The translations under genes and the position numbers were made by a program. The notes beneath the pieces are model-generated. The model worked only from the letters and a program-made list of their open reading frames with translations. It did not search any database and was not told the origin of the DNA. A DNA stretch of 64,000 nucleotides from an uncultured Chitinophaga sp. (lineage in GTDB: Bacteria > Bacteroidota > Bacteroidia > Cytophagales > Cyclobacteriaceae), in the NCBI GenBank assembly GCA_902168205.1, contig CABHOK010000014.1:124001-188000 (forward strand), read 5' to 3'. Positions 37,702 to 47,163 of this stretch are shown here, piece by piece; within the stretch, counting starts at the first letter, position 1, and every line of letters starts with the position of its first letter.

Positions 37702-39105
37702 CTAAATAGCGCGGTCAGGATCCTCTTTTTCCAACGAATTTTCCCACCGGCTAACCACAGCTGTAGCAATGCTGTTACCGATTACGTTTGTAGCACTGCG
37801 CCCCATATCAAGCAAAGGGTCGATACCGATCAGTAACGCGAGGCCGGCCTCCGGAATATTAAAAGTTGCCAATGTACCGGCAATAACAACGAGCGATGCA
37901 CGCGGCACTCCGGCAATTCCTTTACTCGTTACCATCAACACCAATAACATACTGAGTTGTGTACCCAGCGCCAGTGTGATGTTATACGACTGCGCTATAA
38001 ACAACGAAGCAAAAGTCATATACATCATGCTGCCATCCAGGTTAAATGAGTAGCCTAACGGAAGAACAAAACTTACGATTTTATCCTTGCATCCAAATTT
38101 CTGCAACTCTTCCATCGTCTTCGGGAAAGCAGCTTCACTGCTGGAGGTACTGAACGCGAGCAACACTGGTTCCTTAACACGTTTAATCAAATTAATTACG
38201 CGCTTGCCTATAACTAAAAAACCTGCAAGTCCCAGCAAGAACCACAACAACGCCAGGCCTATATAAAACTCGCCTATAAAAAGCGAATACGTTTTTAGTA
38301 TACCTAAGCCCTGCTTGGCAACAACCGCTGTCATCGCGCCAAAAACAGCCACTGGGGCAAAGTTCATTACATAACCTGTTACCTTGAGTATAACATGTGC
38401 AGCAGCATCAAAAGCTTTGATCACTATTTTACCTTGTTCGCCTATAGCAGCCGTTGCAACGCCAAAGAACACTGCAAAAATTACGATCTGCAGAATTTCA
38501 TTTTTAGCCATCGCATCAATGATGGAACTCGGGAACATGTGATATAAGAACTCCTTCAGCGAGAAGGCTACGCGTGCCACAACACTTTCGTTGTTCTCCG
38601 GAAGAGGCAAGTGCATGGCAATACCCGGCTTAAAAATATTTACGAGCACAAGACCGAGTAAAAGACTAAGCAATGAAGCACAGAGAAACCACAGCAACGT
38701 CTTACCACCAATGCGCCCTACGGAATTAATATCACCAAGCTTGGCAACACCTACAATCAATGTACACAATACAAGTGGAGCTACGATCATCTTGATGAGT
38801 CGCAGGAAAATATCAGCAAGCAGCGAGAAGGGCTCCATCTTTTTATCACGTGCAGCCAATACTTCACTACGTTCTTTAACAACTATCTTTTTGTTTTTTT
38901 CCAGAGCCTGATACGTAACACTGTCGGAAGTTTTCTTTATCTCACTGTTGAGCGTTTCGATTTCAAAATCGGCAACCTGTATTAATCCATTCTCTTTGCT
39001 AACATAGGTCTTGTTCAGAATGAACCCCAACGTAATACCAATAAAAAGGGCAATGATTATATATAGGGTGAGTCTGCTCTTCTTCTCAGGTTTAATTTCA
39101 GCCAT
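37702..39105 (-). CDS. Dicarboxylate/amino acid:cation symporter (DAACS family)
   Basis: This 467-residue glutamate-transporter-fold protein has the serine-rich hairpin motif FSTSSSEAAFPKTME and the NLDGSMMYMTFASLFIAQ helix. The last substrate-binding helix has the MGRSATNVIGNSIATAVV motif. It imports dicarboxylates or acidic amino acids with Na+ or H+. Between helix 1 (residues about 12-31) and helix 2 (from about 91) is an extra charged segment of about 55 residues, predicted helical and probably periplasmic. This segment is absent from standard GltP/DctA proteins. Confidence 0.93.
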   Translation of the reverse strand: MAEIKPEKKSRLTLYIIIALFIGITLGFILNKTYVSKENGLIQVADFEIETLNSEIKKTSDSVTYQALEKNKKIVVKERSEVLAARDKKMEPFSLLADIFLRLIKMIVAPLVLCTLIVGVAKLGDINSVGRIGGKTLLWFLCASLLSLLLGLVLVNIFKPGIAMHLPLPENNESVVARVAFSLKEFLYHMFPSSIIDAMAKNEILQIVIFAVFFGVATAAIGEQGKIVIKAFDAAAHVILKVTGYVMNFAPVAVFGAMTAVVAKQGLGILKTYSLFIGEFYIGLALLWFLLGLAGFLVIGKRVINLIKRVKEPVLLAFSTSSSEAAFPKTMEELQKFGCKDKIVSFVLPLGYSFNLDGSMMYMTFASLFIAQSYNITLALGTQLSMLLVLMVTSKGIAGVPRASLVVIAGTLATFNIPEAGLALLIGIDPLLDMGRSATNVIGNSIATAVVSRWENSLEKEDPDRAI

Positions 39106-39320
39106 AGATTAAGTTCTTAACGAATTGGGTAAAAGACCTTGGCCATAGAGGCTAACAGTCATACGCTGGCGCAATATACTTGAAAAAGATTTTGCTCCGA
39201 ATGTTCGTGAGTCTTACACAGCGTTTCTTCTCATATATGTGCTACTCTGCCCGCAAAGACCTTATGCGTGATGCAAAGAATAACAAGACAGAACGTTGTG
39301 ACAAATGACTTTATTGGATC

Positions 39321-40394
39321 TTAAAGTCTGGATGTTTTGGCGCGTAACAGAAAATCTGCAAGCACGAGGGCTGCCATCGCCTCTACAATCGGCACAGCAC
39401 GCGGAACAACACAAGGATCGTGTCTGCCTTTTCCACTCACCGTAGTTTCGTTACCATGCTTGTCAACGCTGGGCTGATCTTGCATAATGGTAGCAACCGG
39501 TTTGAAGGCTACGTTAAAGTAAATATCCTCGCCATTGGAAATGCCGCCTTGTATACCTCCGGAGAAATTTGTTCGCGTTTTTATTTTTCCGCCTTCGTTA
39601 TAGAATTCATCATTGTGCTGTGAACCACGAAGTCGTGTTCCTTCAAAACCACTTCCGTATTCAAAACCTTTTACAGCGTTGATGCTCAACATAGCCTTGC
39701 CGATTTCGGCATGGAGTTTATCAAATACAGGCTCTCCTAATCCTACCGGAGTATTTTTAATTACGCAGGTAACAATGCCCCCGATTGTATCGCGATCCAG
39801 ACGTACCTGGTCAATGAGAGCAATCATCTTTTCAGCAGTAACGGCATCCGGACAACGAACAATGTTCTCTTCGGTTTTGCTAAGATCGAGCTCGGTATAG
39901 TGCGGAGTTTTTATATCGCCAACTTCAGATACATAGGCATTGATATCTATACCATGTTGCTTCAGCAACAATTTCGCTATAGCACCTGCGGCAACACGTG
40001 CTGCCGTTTCGCGCGCTGAGCTTCTTCCACCTCCACGATAGTCGCGTATACCGTATTTACTCTCGTAGGTATAGTCTGCGTGCGAGGGCCGAAACGTTTC
40101 CGCTATATGACTATAGTCTTTGCTGCGCTGATCCTGGTTCTCGATAACAATGGCAATGGGTGTGCCGGTCGATTTACCTTCGAACACACCACTGAGTATT
40201 TTAAACGTATCGTCTTCTTTACGCTGTGTCGTTATTTTGGACTGACCTGGTTTTCTGCGGTCGAGTTCGGATTGAATATAACTTTCATCGATTTGTAAAC
40301 CGGCCGGACATCCATCGATAATAACACCGATAGCGGGGCCGTGTGACTCTCCGAAAGTTGAAATCTTAAATAGGGTTCCGTACGAATTGCTCAT
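39321..40394 (-). CDS. aroC: Chorismate synthase
   Basis: AroC converts EPSP to chorismate, the last common step of aromatic amino-acid synthesis, using reduced FMN. The 357-residue protein has the family signatures [42 protein letters not shown] and [18 protein letters not shown]. No other aro genes are adjacent. The 215-bp gap downstream towards the DAACS gene holds nothing I can name. Confidence 0.98.
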   Translation of the reverse strand: MSNSYGTLFKISTFGESHGPAIGVIIDGCPAGLQIDESYIQSELDRRKPGQSKITTQRKEDDTFKILSGVFEGKSTGTPIAIVIENQDQRSKDYSHIAETFRPSHADYTYESKYGIRDYRGGGRSSARETAARVAAGAIAKLLLKQHGIDINAYVSEVGDIKTPHYTELDLSKTEENIVRCPDAVTAEKMIALIDQVRLDRDTIGGIVTCVIKNTPVGLGEPVFDKLHAEIGKAMLSINAVKGFEYGSGFEGTRLRGSQHNDEFYNEGGKIKTRTNFSGGIQGGISNGEDIYFNVAFKPVATIMQDQPSVDKHGNETTVSGKGRHDPCVVPRAVPIVEAMAALVLADFLLRAKTSRL

Positions 40395-40454
40395 GCGGGG
40401 TCGAAGATAGAAGAAGATGTGAAATTAATTTACAGGCAGGTTCCTTTTTGTCGG

Positions 40455-41903
40455 CTATTGCTTCTTAAAAATCAGGAAGACAGCGGCACCCACCATTAAC
40501 ACGATGAACCCGTTAAACACCCATTGCTGCCAGTGCGTATTGGCTACAGGGCGCAGCTTGTTATCGGCATTGTCGAGCTTATCGTAAAAACTGCCGAGGT
40601 CATTGGATTGAATCGCTTCATTCTTTTTACTCTCACCCGTTACATATACGGTAAGCTTCGATTTTAACGTATCGTATTTTGACTTGGCAGGATTGAAGAA
40701 TACCCACTGAAAGTAATCGCCTAATTTATACTGCCCGGGCTCCTTCGGTATCATAAAGTAGTTGAATGATTTTGTACCCGTTACGCGGTTGTTCTGCCGG
40801 TTAATATTCTGCTGCACGTTGGGTTCGTAGAACTCAAAATTTCCATCGCGCTTTACAATCGGTTTTTCTACGGCTGATATATTTCCTTCGCCATATATAT
40901 TGAACTCATACGATGCGCTATTGCCGGTTTCAATATCCACATTTCGCATGCGCTCGTTCAGATGATAATCACCAACAGCAACAACATCTTTTAACGGATG
41001 AGGCGGCAGCGGCTTTACACTTACCCGCTTGGGCTTGCTGCGAAAAGTTTTGAAATCTTCTTTACGATTCTGTCCGAAGAACGAAGGATTTTTCGCGACT
41101 TTATATTTGATCATCTGCATATCGAAAGCGGGAAATACTACCGGCTCTGTGTTGAGCGGATATAGCGTAGCCTGGTATATTTTATACTGCGTATAATCTT
41201 TACCGCCAATTGTTACACTCTCTCCTTCTATATTTTCGATGTTAAAATTTTCTTCCCAGCAATTTGAAGGTTTTACTTTCTTGAGTATCTCCGTAATCTG
41301 TTTACCGAGTTCATAGAATTGTAATGGAGCGCGGTTATCGGCAGCTACAAAGAAAGATATAGTTGCGTTGAATCCTTCTCCTACATATACTTCATCTTTA
41401 CTGGTGGTTAGGGCGAGAAAGGCATCTTCCTTTATATCGACAAATTCAGTTTCATTACGTCCGAAAAAATCATCGGGGCGATCGAAGAAATCACGAAGCG
41501 GATCGCGTTGCTGCTGTACTGCGGGACCTACCTTTACTTTTTTTCCGGGTACATTAATCGGCTTATCATTTACTTTCAATGTGAACGAAGGCACCGTAAT
41601 AACACCCTGTCGCGTGGGCAGGTATGTCATGATAACACTTTGTGACGAAGAGATCTGCCCGTTGATAATATTGGTACTCGACTGGGTAGATGTTCCGCGT
41701 TTTCTGAATCCGTTTATATCCGGAAAATTATCATAGTTCTTCAACCGATCATTCTGTATGGTGATTGTTATAGTCCATGCCTGGTTCTCTCCTATTTCAT
41801 CGGGACCGAGTGTGATCTGTGCAGACTGAGCATAGCTTGTTGCCGTGAAAAGAATACCTGTTAAAAGGGCTATTACTGACTTTATCGAGAAAACTATACG
41901 CAT
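40455..41903 (-). CDS. batD: BatD family membrane protein
   Basis: This 482-residue protein has a signal peptide (about 1-25, ending SYAQ), a long beta-rich extracytoplasmic region and one C-terminal membrane helix (about 459-478) with a basic end. The phrases QITLGPDEIGENQAWTITI, GFRKRGTSTQSS and the repeated immunoglobulin-like pattern match BatD (oxygen-tolerance) proteins. BatD usually sits with MoxR and vWA proteins BatA/BatB; none is adjacent here. The gene starts directly after a 232-bp gap shared with the divergent 61-residue gene. Confidence 0.88.
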   Translation of the reverse strand: MRIVFSIKSVIALLTGILFTATSYAQSAQITLGPDEIGENQAWTITITIQNDRLKNYDNFPDINGFRKRGTSTQSSTNIINGQISSSQSVIMTYLPTRQGVITVPSFTLKVNDKPINVPGKKVKVGPAVQQQRDPLRDFFDRPDDFFGRNETEFVDIKEDAFLALTTSKDEVYVGEGFNATISFFVAADNRAPLQFYELGKQITEILKKVKPSNCWEENFNIENIEGESVTIGGKDYTQYKIYQATLYPLNTEPVVFPAFDMQMIKYKVAKNPSFFGQNRKEDFKTFRSKPKRVSVKPLPPHPLKDVVAVGDYHLNERMRNVDIETGNSASYEFNIYGEGNISAVEKPIVKRDGNFEFYEPNVQQNINRQNNRVTGTKSFNYFMIPKEPGQYKLGDYFQWVFFNPAKSKYDTLKSKLTVYVTGESKKNEAIQSNDLGSFYDKLDNADNKLRPVANTHWQQWVFNGFIVLMVGAAVFLIFKKQ

Positions 41904-42135
41904 ACAAAAACATTATCCTGATTAATCGTTACAAACATACTGAATAGCCCAATGGCATCTAAATAGGGTCCGTTAATCGGCAAAAAGTGTATTTTTTTAG
42001 CTGTGACGGCTTTAATTTACCGCGCTTTTGGGTAGCTTTAGTAAAAGAACACGGTTGTTCTTTTGGATTTTGAAATTAATTTTCTACCTTAACACTTGTT
42101 AGGAAAACCTATTTTTTTAACTATCAAATTTTGCC

Positions 42136-42321
42136 ATGCTGCATTACGCAAAAACTGTTCTGACAAAAGTAAGTTTCGATGCTCTTCTGTTCGAGAAAGA
42201 GCTGCGAAAAGCTATCAAACTATTGATAGCAGATGAAGTAAATGAACTCAAGCGTTGGTGCTATACCAGGTTTGGGACAGAACACGAAGCAATTCTGAAT
42301 CGTTGCTTTGTGGTTGCTTAA
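42136..42321 (+). CDS. 61-residue conserved-looking small protein
   Basis: This small protein begins MLHYAKTVLTKVSFDALLFE. It is mostly helical and charged (KELRKAIKLLIADEVNELKRW), with a CYTRFG turn and a hydrophobic end. It has no signal peptide and no membrane helix. An independent terminator lies 30 bp after the stop, and a 230-bp AT-rich leader precedes it, which supports a real monocistronic gene. I recall similar short proteins in Cytophagales, but no function is known to me. Confidence 0.65.
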   Translation: MLHYAKTVLTKVSFDALLFEKELRKAIKLLIADEVNELKRWCYTRFGTEHEAILNRCFVVA

Positions 42322-42350
42322 ATTGAAAACTCATTAACCAAAAACCTCTG

Positions 42351-42385
42351 ACCCCCGATAATAAAAATGTCGGGGGTTATTTTTT
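42351..42385 (+). terminator. Terminator of the 61-residue gene
   Basis: ACCCCCGA (42351-42358) pairs with TCGGGGGT (42370-42377), followed by TATTTTTTGG. Confidence 0.88.
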
Positions 42386-42391
42386 GGAAAT

Positions 42392-42421
42392 TTTCCCGCA
42401 GAGCACGCGGATACGCGCAGA
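42392..42421. repeat. Word-iterated tract (CGCAGA/CGCGGA type)
   Basis: The tract contains CGCAGA at 42397, CGCGGA at 42406 and CGCAGA at 42416. It opens with TTTCCCGCAGA, the same eleven bases found at 4351-4361. It lies between the terminator of the 61-residue gene and the queG stop. Confidence 0.5.
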
Positions 42422-42477
42422 AAAAATACATCTGTCTTATAGTAAAAGTTGGGCTACAACGAGTGGGCTATACTAAA

Positions 42478-43404
42478 TTATTCCCCTGTGATAAAGCGGA
42501 TATTTCTTTTCAGTCCTTCGAGCTTGGTGCGCTTTACAGCTGAATGACGGAAGAGCTTTTGAAAAACTTCATCCGTTATTTCTTTCCAATCCTGAGTCGA
42601 CATTTTTTCAAGATCGGTGTGTGCTTCAAATCGTGATTCACGATGTGGTTTTGAAAAGCTGTTCCACGGACAAACATCCTGGCATATATCACAACCGAAA
42701 ACCCAGTTCTCAAATTTACCCTTCACATCAGCGGGTATTTCTTCTTTCAGTTCAATCGTGAAGTACGATATACATCTGCTCCCATCTACCACGTAAGGCT
42801 GTGCTATAGCATCGGTAGGACATGCATCCATGCAGGCTGTACACGTGCCGCAGTAATCTTTTACAGGGCCGTCATACTCCAGCTCCAGGTCAATGATGAG
42901 CTCTGCCAGAAAGAAAAAACTGCCCATCTGTTTATTGAGCAGCAAACTATTTTTACCGATCCAACCCAAACCACTGCGTTTAGCCCATGCTCTTTCCATA
43001 ACCGGGGCGGAGTCTACAAAGGCACGCCCGTTTATTTCTCCGGCTTCGGCCTGAAGTCGCTCGAGAAAAATTTTGAGTTTATCTTTTACTACAAAGTGAT
43101 AATCTTCACCATACGCATACTTGGCAACTTTGAGATTTCCCTCAACAGCAAGATCTTTTTCAGGAAAGTAATTATAAATAAGACTCACTACCGATTTAGC
43201 ACCCTGCACGAGCAACGTAGGGTCAAGCCTCTTGTCAAAATGATTTTCGAGGTAACTCATCTTTCCCTGGTAGCCACGCTTTAGCCATGCTTCCAGTTGA
43301 GGCGCTTCCTCCTTCAGAAATTCTGCTTTGGAAATTCCACAAAAGCTGAAGCCCAGCTCGGCCGCCACCTGCTTAATAAGATGAGTATATTTTGCCGGTT
43401 GCAT
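42478..43404 (-). CDS. queG: Epoxyqueuosine reductase
   Basis: QueG performs the last step of queuosine synthesis on tRNA, reducing epoxyqueuosine with cobalamin and two 4Fe-4S clusters. The 308-residue protein has the clusters in [16 protein letters not shown] and [11 protein letters not shown]. The family motifs [18 protein letters not shown] and [11 protein letters not shown] are also present. It is the last of a minus-strand group starting at the DUF4254 gene. It complements mnmD and truA as tRNA-modification functions in this window. Confidence 0.96.
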   Translation of the reverse strand: MQPAKYTHLIKQVAAELGFSFCGISKAEFLKEEAPQLEAWLKRGYQGKMSYLENHFDKRLDPTLLVQGAKSVVSLIYNYFPEKDLAVEGNLKVAKYAYGEDYHFVVKDKLKIFLERLQAEAGEINGRAFVDSAPVMERAWAKRSGLGWIGKNSLLLNKQMGSFFFLAELIIDLELEYDGPVKDYCGTCTACMDACPTDAIAQPYVVDGSRCISYFTIELKEEIPADVKGKFENWVFGCDICQDVCPWNSFSKPHRESRFEAHTDLEKMSTQDWKEITDEVFQKLFRHSAVKRTKLEGLKRNIRFITGE

Positions 43405-43442
43405 ATAGCAAAGGTAACGTAAAGCCTGTGGTTAAAATTCAG

Positions 43443-44066
43443 CTATAGTTTTTCAGGTAATAACTGCAACCGCTGTAGTTCCTGCTTTACCTGTGCAGGT
43501 GTTTGAAAATGAATCGTAGTCAGTCCCACCGCTTTTGCACCTTCTATATTTTTAATGTTATCGTCAATAAAAAGTGCTGAAGCGGGGTCAATACTATAAC
43601 GGTCAAACAAAATGTTATAGAATTCCGGGAAAGGCTTTCGTGTTTTCTCTACGCCTGATACAACAATGCCTTCAAACCAGTGAAGAAATTCAAAATTATC
43701 AAGTGCCCACGGGAAAGTTTGCGCCGACCAATTGGTAAGTGCGTATAGCCTGTGCGATGCGCTACGCTTGAAGTACTGAAGTATCTCCACCGTTTCATGC
43801 AGCGGCCCCGGTATAGTTTCCTGCCAGCGTTCGTACCACGCGCGGATCGGCAATTCCCACTCCGGATGTTTGGCAATCAACTCCAGCGTTGCCTCTTCAA
43901 ACGAACGGCCGGCATCCTGCGCATCGTTCCATTCACTGGTACATATATTCTCCAGGAACCACGTTACTTCCTCTTCGGTTTTAAAAATTTTCCGATAGAG
44001 GTAGCGTGGGTTCCAGTCAATCAATACGCCACCCAGGTCAAAAATGATCGTGTTAATAGTTTTCAT
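43443..44066 (-). CDS. HAD-superfamily hydrolase, subfamily IA
   Basis: This 207-residue haloacid-dehalogenase-fold enzyme has motif I FDLGGVLIDW, motif II LTNWS, motif III lysine in KTRKPFPEFY and motif IV FIDDNIKNIEGA. The cap between motifs I and II is helical (C1 type). The overall pattern is close to YihX-like sugar or nucleotide phosphatases. Its substrate is unknown. It lies between queG and the GT9 gene. Confidence 0.9.
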   Translation of the reverse strand: MKTINTIIFDLGGVLIDWNPRYLYRKIFKTEEEVTWFLENICTSEWNDAQDAGRSFEEATLELIAKHPEWELPIRAWYERWQETIPGPLHETVEILQYFKRSASHRLYALTNWSAQTFPWALDNFEFLHWFEGIVVSGVEKTRKPFPEFYNILFDRYSIDPASALFIDDNIKNIEGAKAVGLTTIHFQTPAQVKQELQRLQLLPEKL

Positions 44067-44113
44067 GAAATATAGGGCTGTCCTTTTTTAGCTGAAACTA
44101 CAGCAGATATATA

Positions 44114-45169
44114 CTATTGAAATCGCTGCATTACTCTGTCTGAAACCATTTCCGGAGTGATACGGTTCAGGCAGGCAAAATCTCCCCGAAAACATTTTTC
44201 TCTTCCGTATACTGAGCAAGGTCTGCAACTGAGTTCTTCACGACTTATCTGAATGATATTGGTATCGTATGAATAATTATAGGGACCAAAGCCTACATCC
44301 GGATGTGTGCCTCCCCAAATAGAAAGCAACGGTATACCCGATAAAGCAGCGAGGTGCATGTTAGACGAGTCCACACACAACATCAGGTCCAAGTGTTGCA
44401 TAAGGGCAATCTCCTGGCGCAGCTTTAGTTTACCGGCAATCACTTCACAATGCTCCGGAAATTTTTCTTTCAATGATTCAAAGTATTTTATCTCCTTCTC
44501 GCCTCCGCCAAACAGAAAGAATTTTGCAGGCGTTTTTTGCAAGATAGACTCGATCAGTGCAGGGTAATTTTCAAGGGGCCATATTTTGGACTTATGCATA
44601 GCGAATGGAGCAATACCAATCCACTTGGTTAAGTCCATTGACTTTTTATAGCCAAACCACCCGGATGCATTTTGTATAGGCTCACCCAGCGACAGGTAGG
44701 GGGGGCGTTGTATTTTGAACGGAAAGCCTGCTTTTTCAAGAGCAAGCCTATAGCGCTCTACTGTATGAGGCAGTGGCGTTGCTATTTTATTTTCCTTGCG
44801 ACTAAATGCTTTTTTCTCGGTTCTGCCTTTTTCAAACACAACTACTTTAGAACCGAAAAGTTTAAACAGTGCCCGCAAAATTTTAGTGCGGATGTGATCG
44901 TGCATATCCATCACCACATCATACGGGCCCTTGCGCATCAGCTTGCGAAACAGATCGCGCATGCCTAATATACCGGTGTACGTATAGTCTACATCCGCAG
45001 GAAAAACCGAAACACGTTCCATGTCAAAAAACATCGGACCGAATTTTGGTCTTGTTACTATGGTAACTTCTACATCCGGATAAGCAGCCGTAAGCGATCG
45101 CACCACCGGCACGAGCAAGGCTACATCGCCCATAGCAGAAAACCGAAGTATGAGTATCTTCTTCTTCAA
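44114..45169 (-). CDS. Glycosyltransferase family 9 (heptosyltransferase-like)
   Basis: This 351-residue GT-B enzyme starts KKKILILRFSAMGDVALLVPV, the GT9 N-terminal signature. Near the C-terminus it has LCVDSSNMHLAALSGIPLLSIWGGTHPDVGFGP, the nucleotide-sugar site. It probably adds a sugar to a surface glycolipid at the inner face of the cytoplasmic membrane. A Cys-rich tail (SCRPCSVYGREKCF) is usual in this family. It follows the DUF4254 gene by eight bases, a pairing seen in other Bacteroidota. Confidence 0.92.
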   Translation of the reverse strand: MKKKILILRFSAMGDVALLVPVVRSLTAAYPDVEVTIVTRPKFGPMFFDMERVSVFPADVDYTYTGILGMRDLFRKLMRKGPYDVVMDMHDHIRTKILRALFKLFGSKVVVFEKGRTEKKAFSRKENKIATPLPHTVERYRLALEKAGFPFKIQRPPYLSLGEPIQNASGWFGYKKSMDLTKWIGIAPFAMHKSKIWPLENYPALIESILQKTPAKFFLFGGGEKEIKYFESLKEKFPEHCEVIAGKLKLRQEIALMQHLDLMLCVDSSNMHLAALSGIPLLSIWGGTHPDVGFGPYNYSYDTNIIQISREELSCRPCSVYGREKCFRGDFACLNRITPEMVSDRVMQRFQ

Positions 45170-45177
45170 ACCTTCCT

Positions 45178-45786
45178 CTATTTTTTCTGACCGTATAACA
45201 TCGGATTGAGCGATGCATCATTATACATCTTCATCTGGCGGTATACCTTAAATCTTCTGTTCCCATTGCCAATGTCTTCCATCAGTTCATCAAACGCAAG
45301 CTGCATATCGGTTTTCTGTTCCATCAACACAGCAAGCTTCGCCTGCGTTTTAGCAATGTGTTCAGCACTGGCATCCTTGCGTTCAGTCTGCTCCTTCATG
45401 TGGTATATCTTCAGCAGCAGAATGCTCATACGATCCAGCAGCCACGCAGGTGTTTCCGAGTTAATGCGCGCACCGGCCTTAGGCACTACATTTTTAAACT
45501 GCTCAAGAAAATAGTCATCTACTTTCTCTACCATATCGGTGCGATCCTGATTCGATTTATCAATTCTGCGTTTGATCTGTATACCTTCTGTCGGATTAAT
45601 ATCCGGAAGGCGAATTATATCTTCCAGATGCCATTGCACCGTATCGATCCAGTTCTTAGTGTATAATAAAAATTCAAAGCTACCAGCCGGATATGGATTT
45701 TTTACAGGCGTATCGACATGGTCGTGCACGTGATAATCCTGAATGCTTTGATCGAATATTTTATAACATTGCGTTGCTGATAGCAT
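45178..45786 (-). CDS. DUF4254 family protein
   Basis: This 202-residue soluble, mostly helical protein has the start MLSATQCYKIFDQSIQDYH and the segment FEFLLYTKNWIDTVQWHLEDIIR, typical of DUF4254. The end carries RRFKVYRQMKMYNDASLNPMLY. The family occurs next to GT9 genes in Bacteroidota and may assist glycan assembly, but no activity is established. It heads the minus-strand cluster DUF4254-GT9-HAD-queG. Confidence 0.85.
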   Translation of the reverse strand: MLSATQCYKIFDQSIQDYHVHDHVDTPVKNPYPAGSFEFLLYTKNWIDTVQWHLEDIIRLPDINPTEGIQIKRRIDKSNQDRTDMVEKVDDYFLEQFKNVVPKAGARINSETPAWLLDRMSILLLKIYHMKEQTERKDASAEHIAKTQAKLAVLMEQKTDMQLAFDELMEDIGNGNRRFKVYRQMKMYNDASLNPMLYGQKK

Positions 45787-45887
45787 ATTGAAATAATTAA
45801 TGTCGCAATTTAACCGTTATCTGCAAATCGTTGCCAGTATGGTTAATCGTTATCTGTTATTTTTAGATCGAATTAAATTATTCGTAG

Positions 45888-46478
45888 ATGTCATCGCATC
45901 ATTTTGTAAAAGAAGGTCAGGAACCCGCCTTGCTGATTGCCGAAGCATTGTCGTTTGAATTTGCAGAGCCGTTGCTGGAGTGGGCGCCTTTGGTAGTAGT
46001 ATGCGATGCAGCTCTCGATGAAGTTTTGCATTGGGGAATCAAGATTGATGTTGTACTGGGTAAAGCAACTGCCATCCATACTTTGCAAGACAAATTGATG
46101 GAACAGGCCCCGGTAAAAATACTTTCGTATCAACCCGGTGAAGATCCGCTGGAGAACGGACTTCATTTTTTAATTGCTTCGAAAAATACAGCCGTCAACA
46201 TCATCACAAGTTCTGTTAAAGACACATTGCACCTCACTAAAAATTTTCCGCAGATACAAATTGTGTTGATGGATCACGACCGTAAATGGTCGTTTCATGC
46301 GCATCCTTTCGAAAAATGGGTACCGGCTGGTACATCGTTGATAATTCATCCGAACGACCCCTCTCAAAAATTTACCTTCACCGGACTAACCTCTGAAGGT
46401 GAACTTGTTACAGCATCAACAGATGGCCTGATCACCATTAAATCAGATATTATTTTCTGGATCGGAGAATCGCTCTGA
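45888..46478 (+). CDS. Thiamine pyrophosphokinase-like protein with eroded active site
   Basis: This 196-residue protein has the overall order of a thiamine diphosphokinase. An N-terminal nucleotide-binding half is followed by a beta-rich C-terminal half, with VVVCDAALDEVLHWGIKIDVVLG where active enzymes have an ADGA...PD.iiGDlDS block. The GDLDS motif reads GKATA. The DxxxTDLEKAL segment reads DPLENGLHF, and the GGRxDH motif is not recognisable. It is therefore probably catalytically inactive or altered. The family call rests on layout and is only moderately sure. The 109-bp gap to the divergent DUF4254 gene presumably holds its promoter. Confidence 0.5.
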   Translation: MSSHHFVKEGQEPALLIAEALSFEFAEPLLEWAPLVVVCDAALDEVLHWGIKIDVVLGKATAIHTLQDKLMEQAPVKILSYQPGEDPLENGLHFLIASKNTAVNIITSSVKDTLHLTKNFPQIQIVLMDHDRKWSFHAHPFEKWVPAGTSLIIHPNDPSQKFTFTGLTSEGELVTASTDGLITIKSDIIFWIGESL

Positions 46479-46576
46479 AATTTTTTTATCAGCATAGGGG
46501 TAAATCTTTTCCTGATTGTCATAACCTCAAAGCCTTAAAAACGTAAATTTCGCTGTTAAACGAATTCGCAAAAGCA

Positions 46577-47158
46577 GTGGAATTTACGGAACAGCAAGTA
46601 ACACCAGCGTTGCTCAAAACGGGCGATATAACTGCTTTTGAAATGTTATTCAGAACCTACTATCAACCACTTTGCAATTACGCGTACACCTTCGTGCAGA
46701 ATCGTGACGAGGCTGAAGAGATTGTACAATCAACTTTTCTTTCGGTGTGGGAGAAGCGTGAGAACCTGGAGATACGCACGGCAGTAAAGCCTTATCTCTA
46801 TGCTATGGTGCGTAATGCTTGTCTCAATGTGTTAAAACACGAAAAGATCAAACAACAACACGCGGCTGTAGAATTGGCGGTAGCAGAAAAGAGCGTTGAA
46901 TCTGTTACGCGTACGGTGATGGCTTCTGAGCTGGAAACGAGAATATATGAAGCCATGGAGAAACTGCCGCAGCAATGCCGCCTGATCTTCAAGCTGAGCC
47001 GCTTCGAAGAATTGAAATATTCAGAGATCGCAGAACAACTTGATCTTTCTGTAAAAACGGTGGAGAACCAAATGGGAAAAGCTCTGAAGATTATGCGTGA
47101 GCAGCTGAAGGATTATCTTCCATTATTGATTGTACTGATGAACGGATTTCTTAATTAA
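46577..47158 (+). CDS. ECF RNA polymerase sigma factor (Bacteroidota FecI-like)
   Basis: This 193-residue sigma-70 family factor has region 2 at about 25-90 (LFRTYYQPLCNYAYTF, DEAEEIVQSTFLSVWE). Region 4 is at about 130-180 (LPQQCRLIFKLSRFEELKYSEIAEQLDLSVKTVENQM). The start is GTG at 46577; the next ATG would remove the start of region 2. It is followed after five bases by a FecR-type anti-sigma gene and then an STN-domain protein, the order of a cell-surface-signalling cassette. Confidence 0.94.
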   Translation: MEFTEQQVTPALLKTGDITAFEMLFRTYYQPLCNYAYTFVQNRDEAEEIVQSTFLSVWEKRENLEIRTAVKPYLYAMVRNACLNVLKHEKIKQQHAAVELAVAEKSVESVTRTVMASELETRIYEAMEKLPQQCRLIFKLSRFEELKYSEIAEQLDLSVKTVENQMGKALKIMREQLKDYLPLLIVLMNGFLN

Positions 47159-47163
47159 CGACC

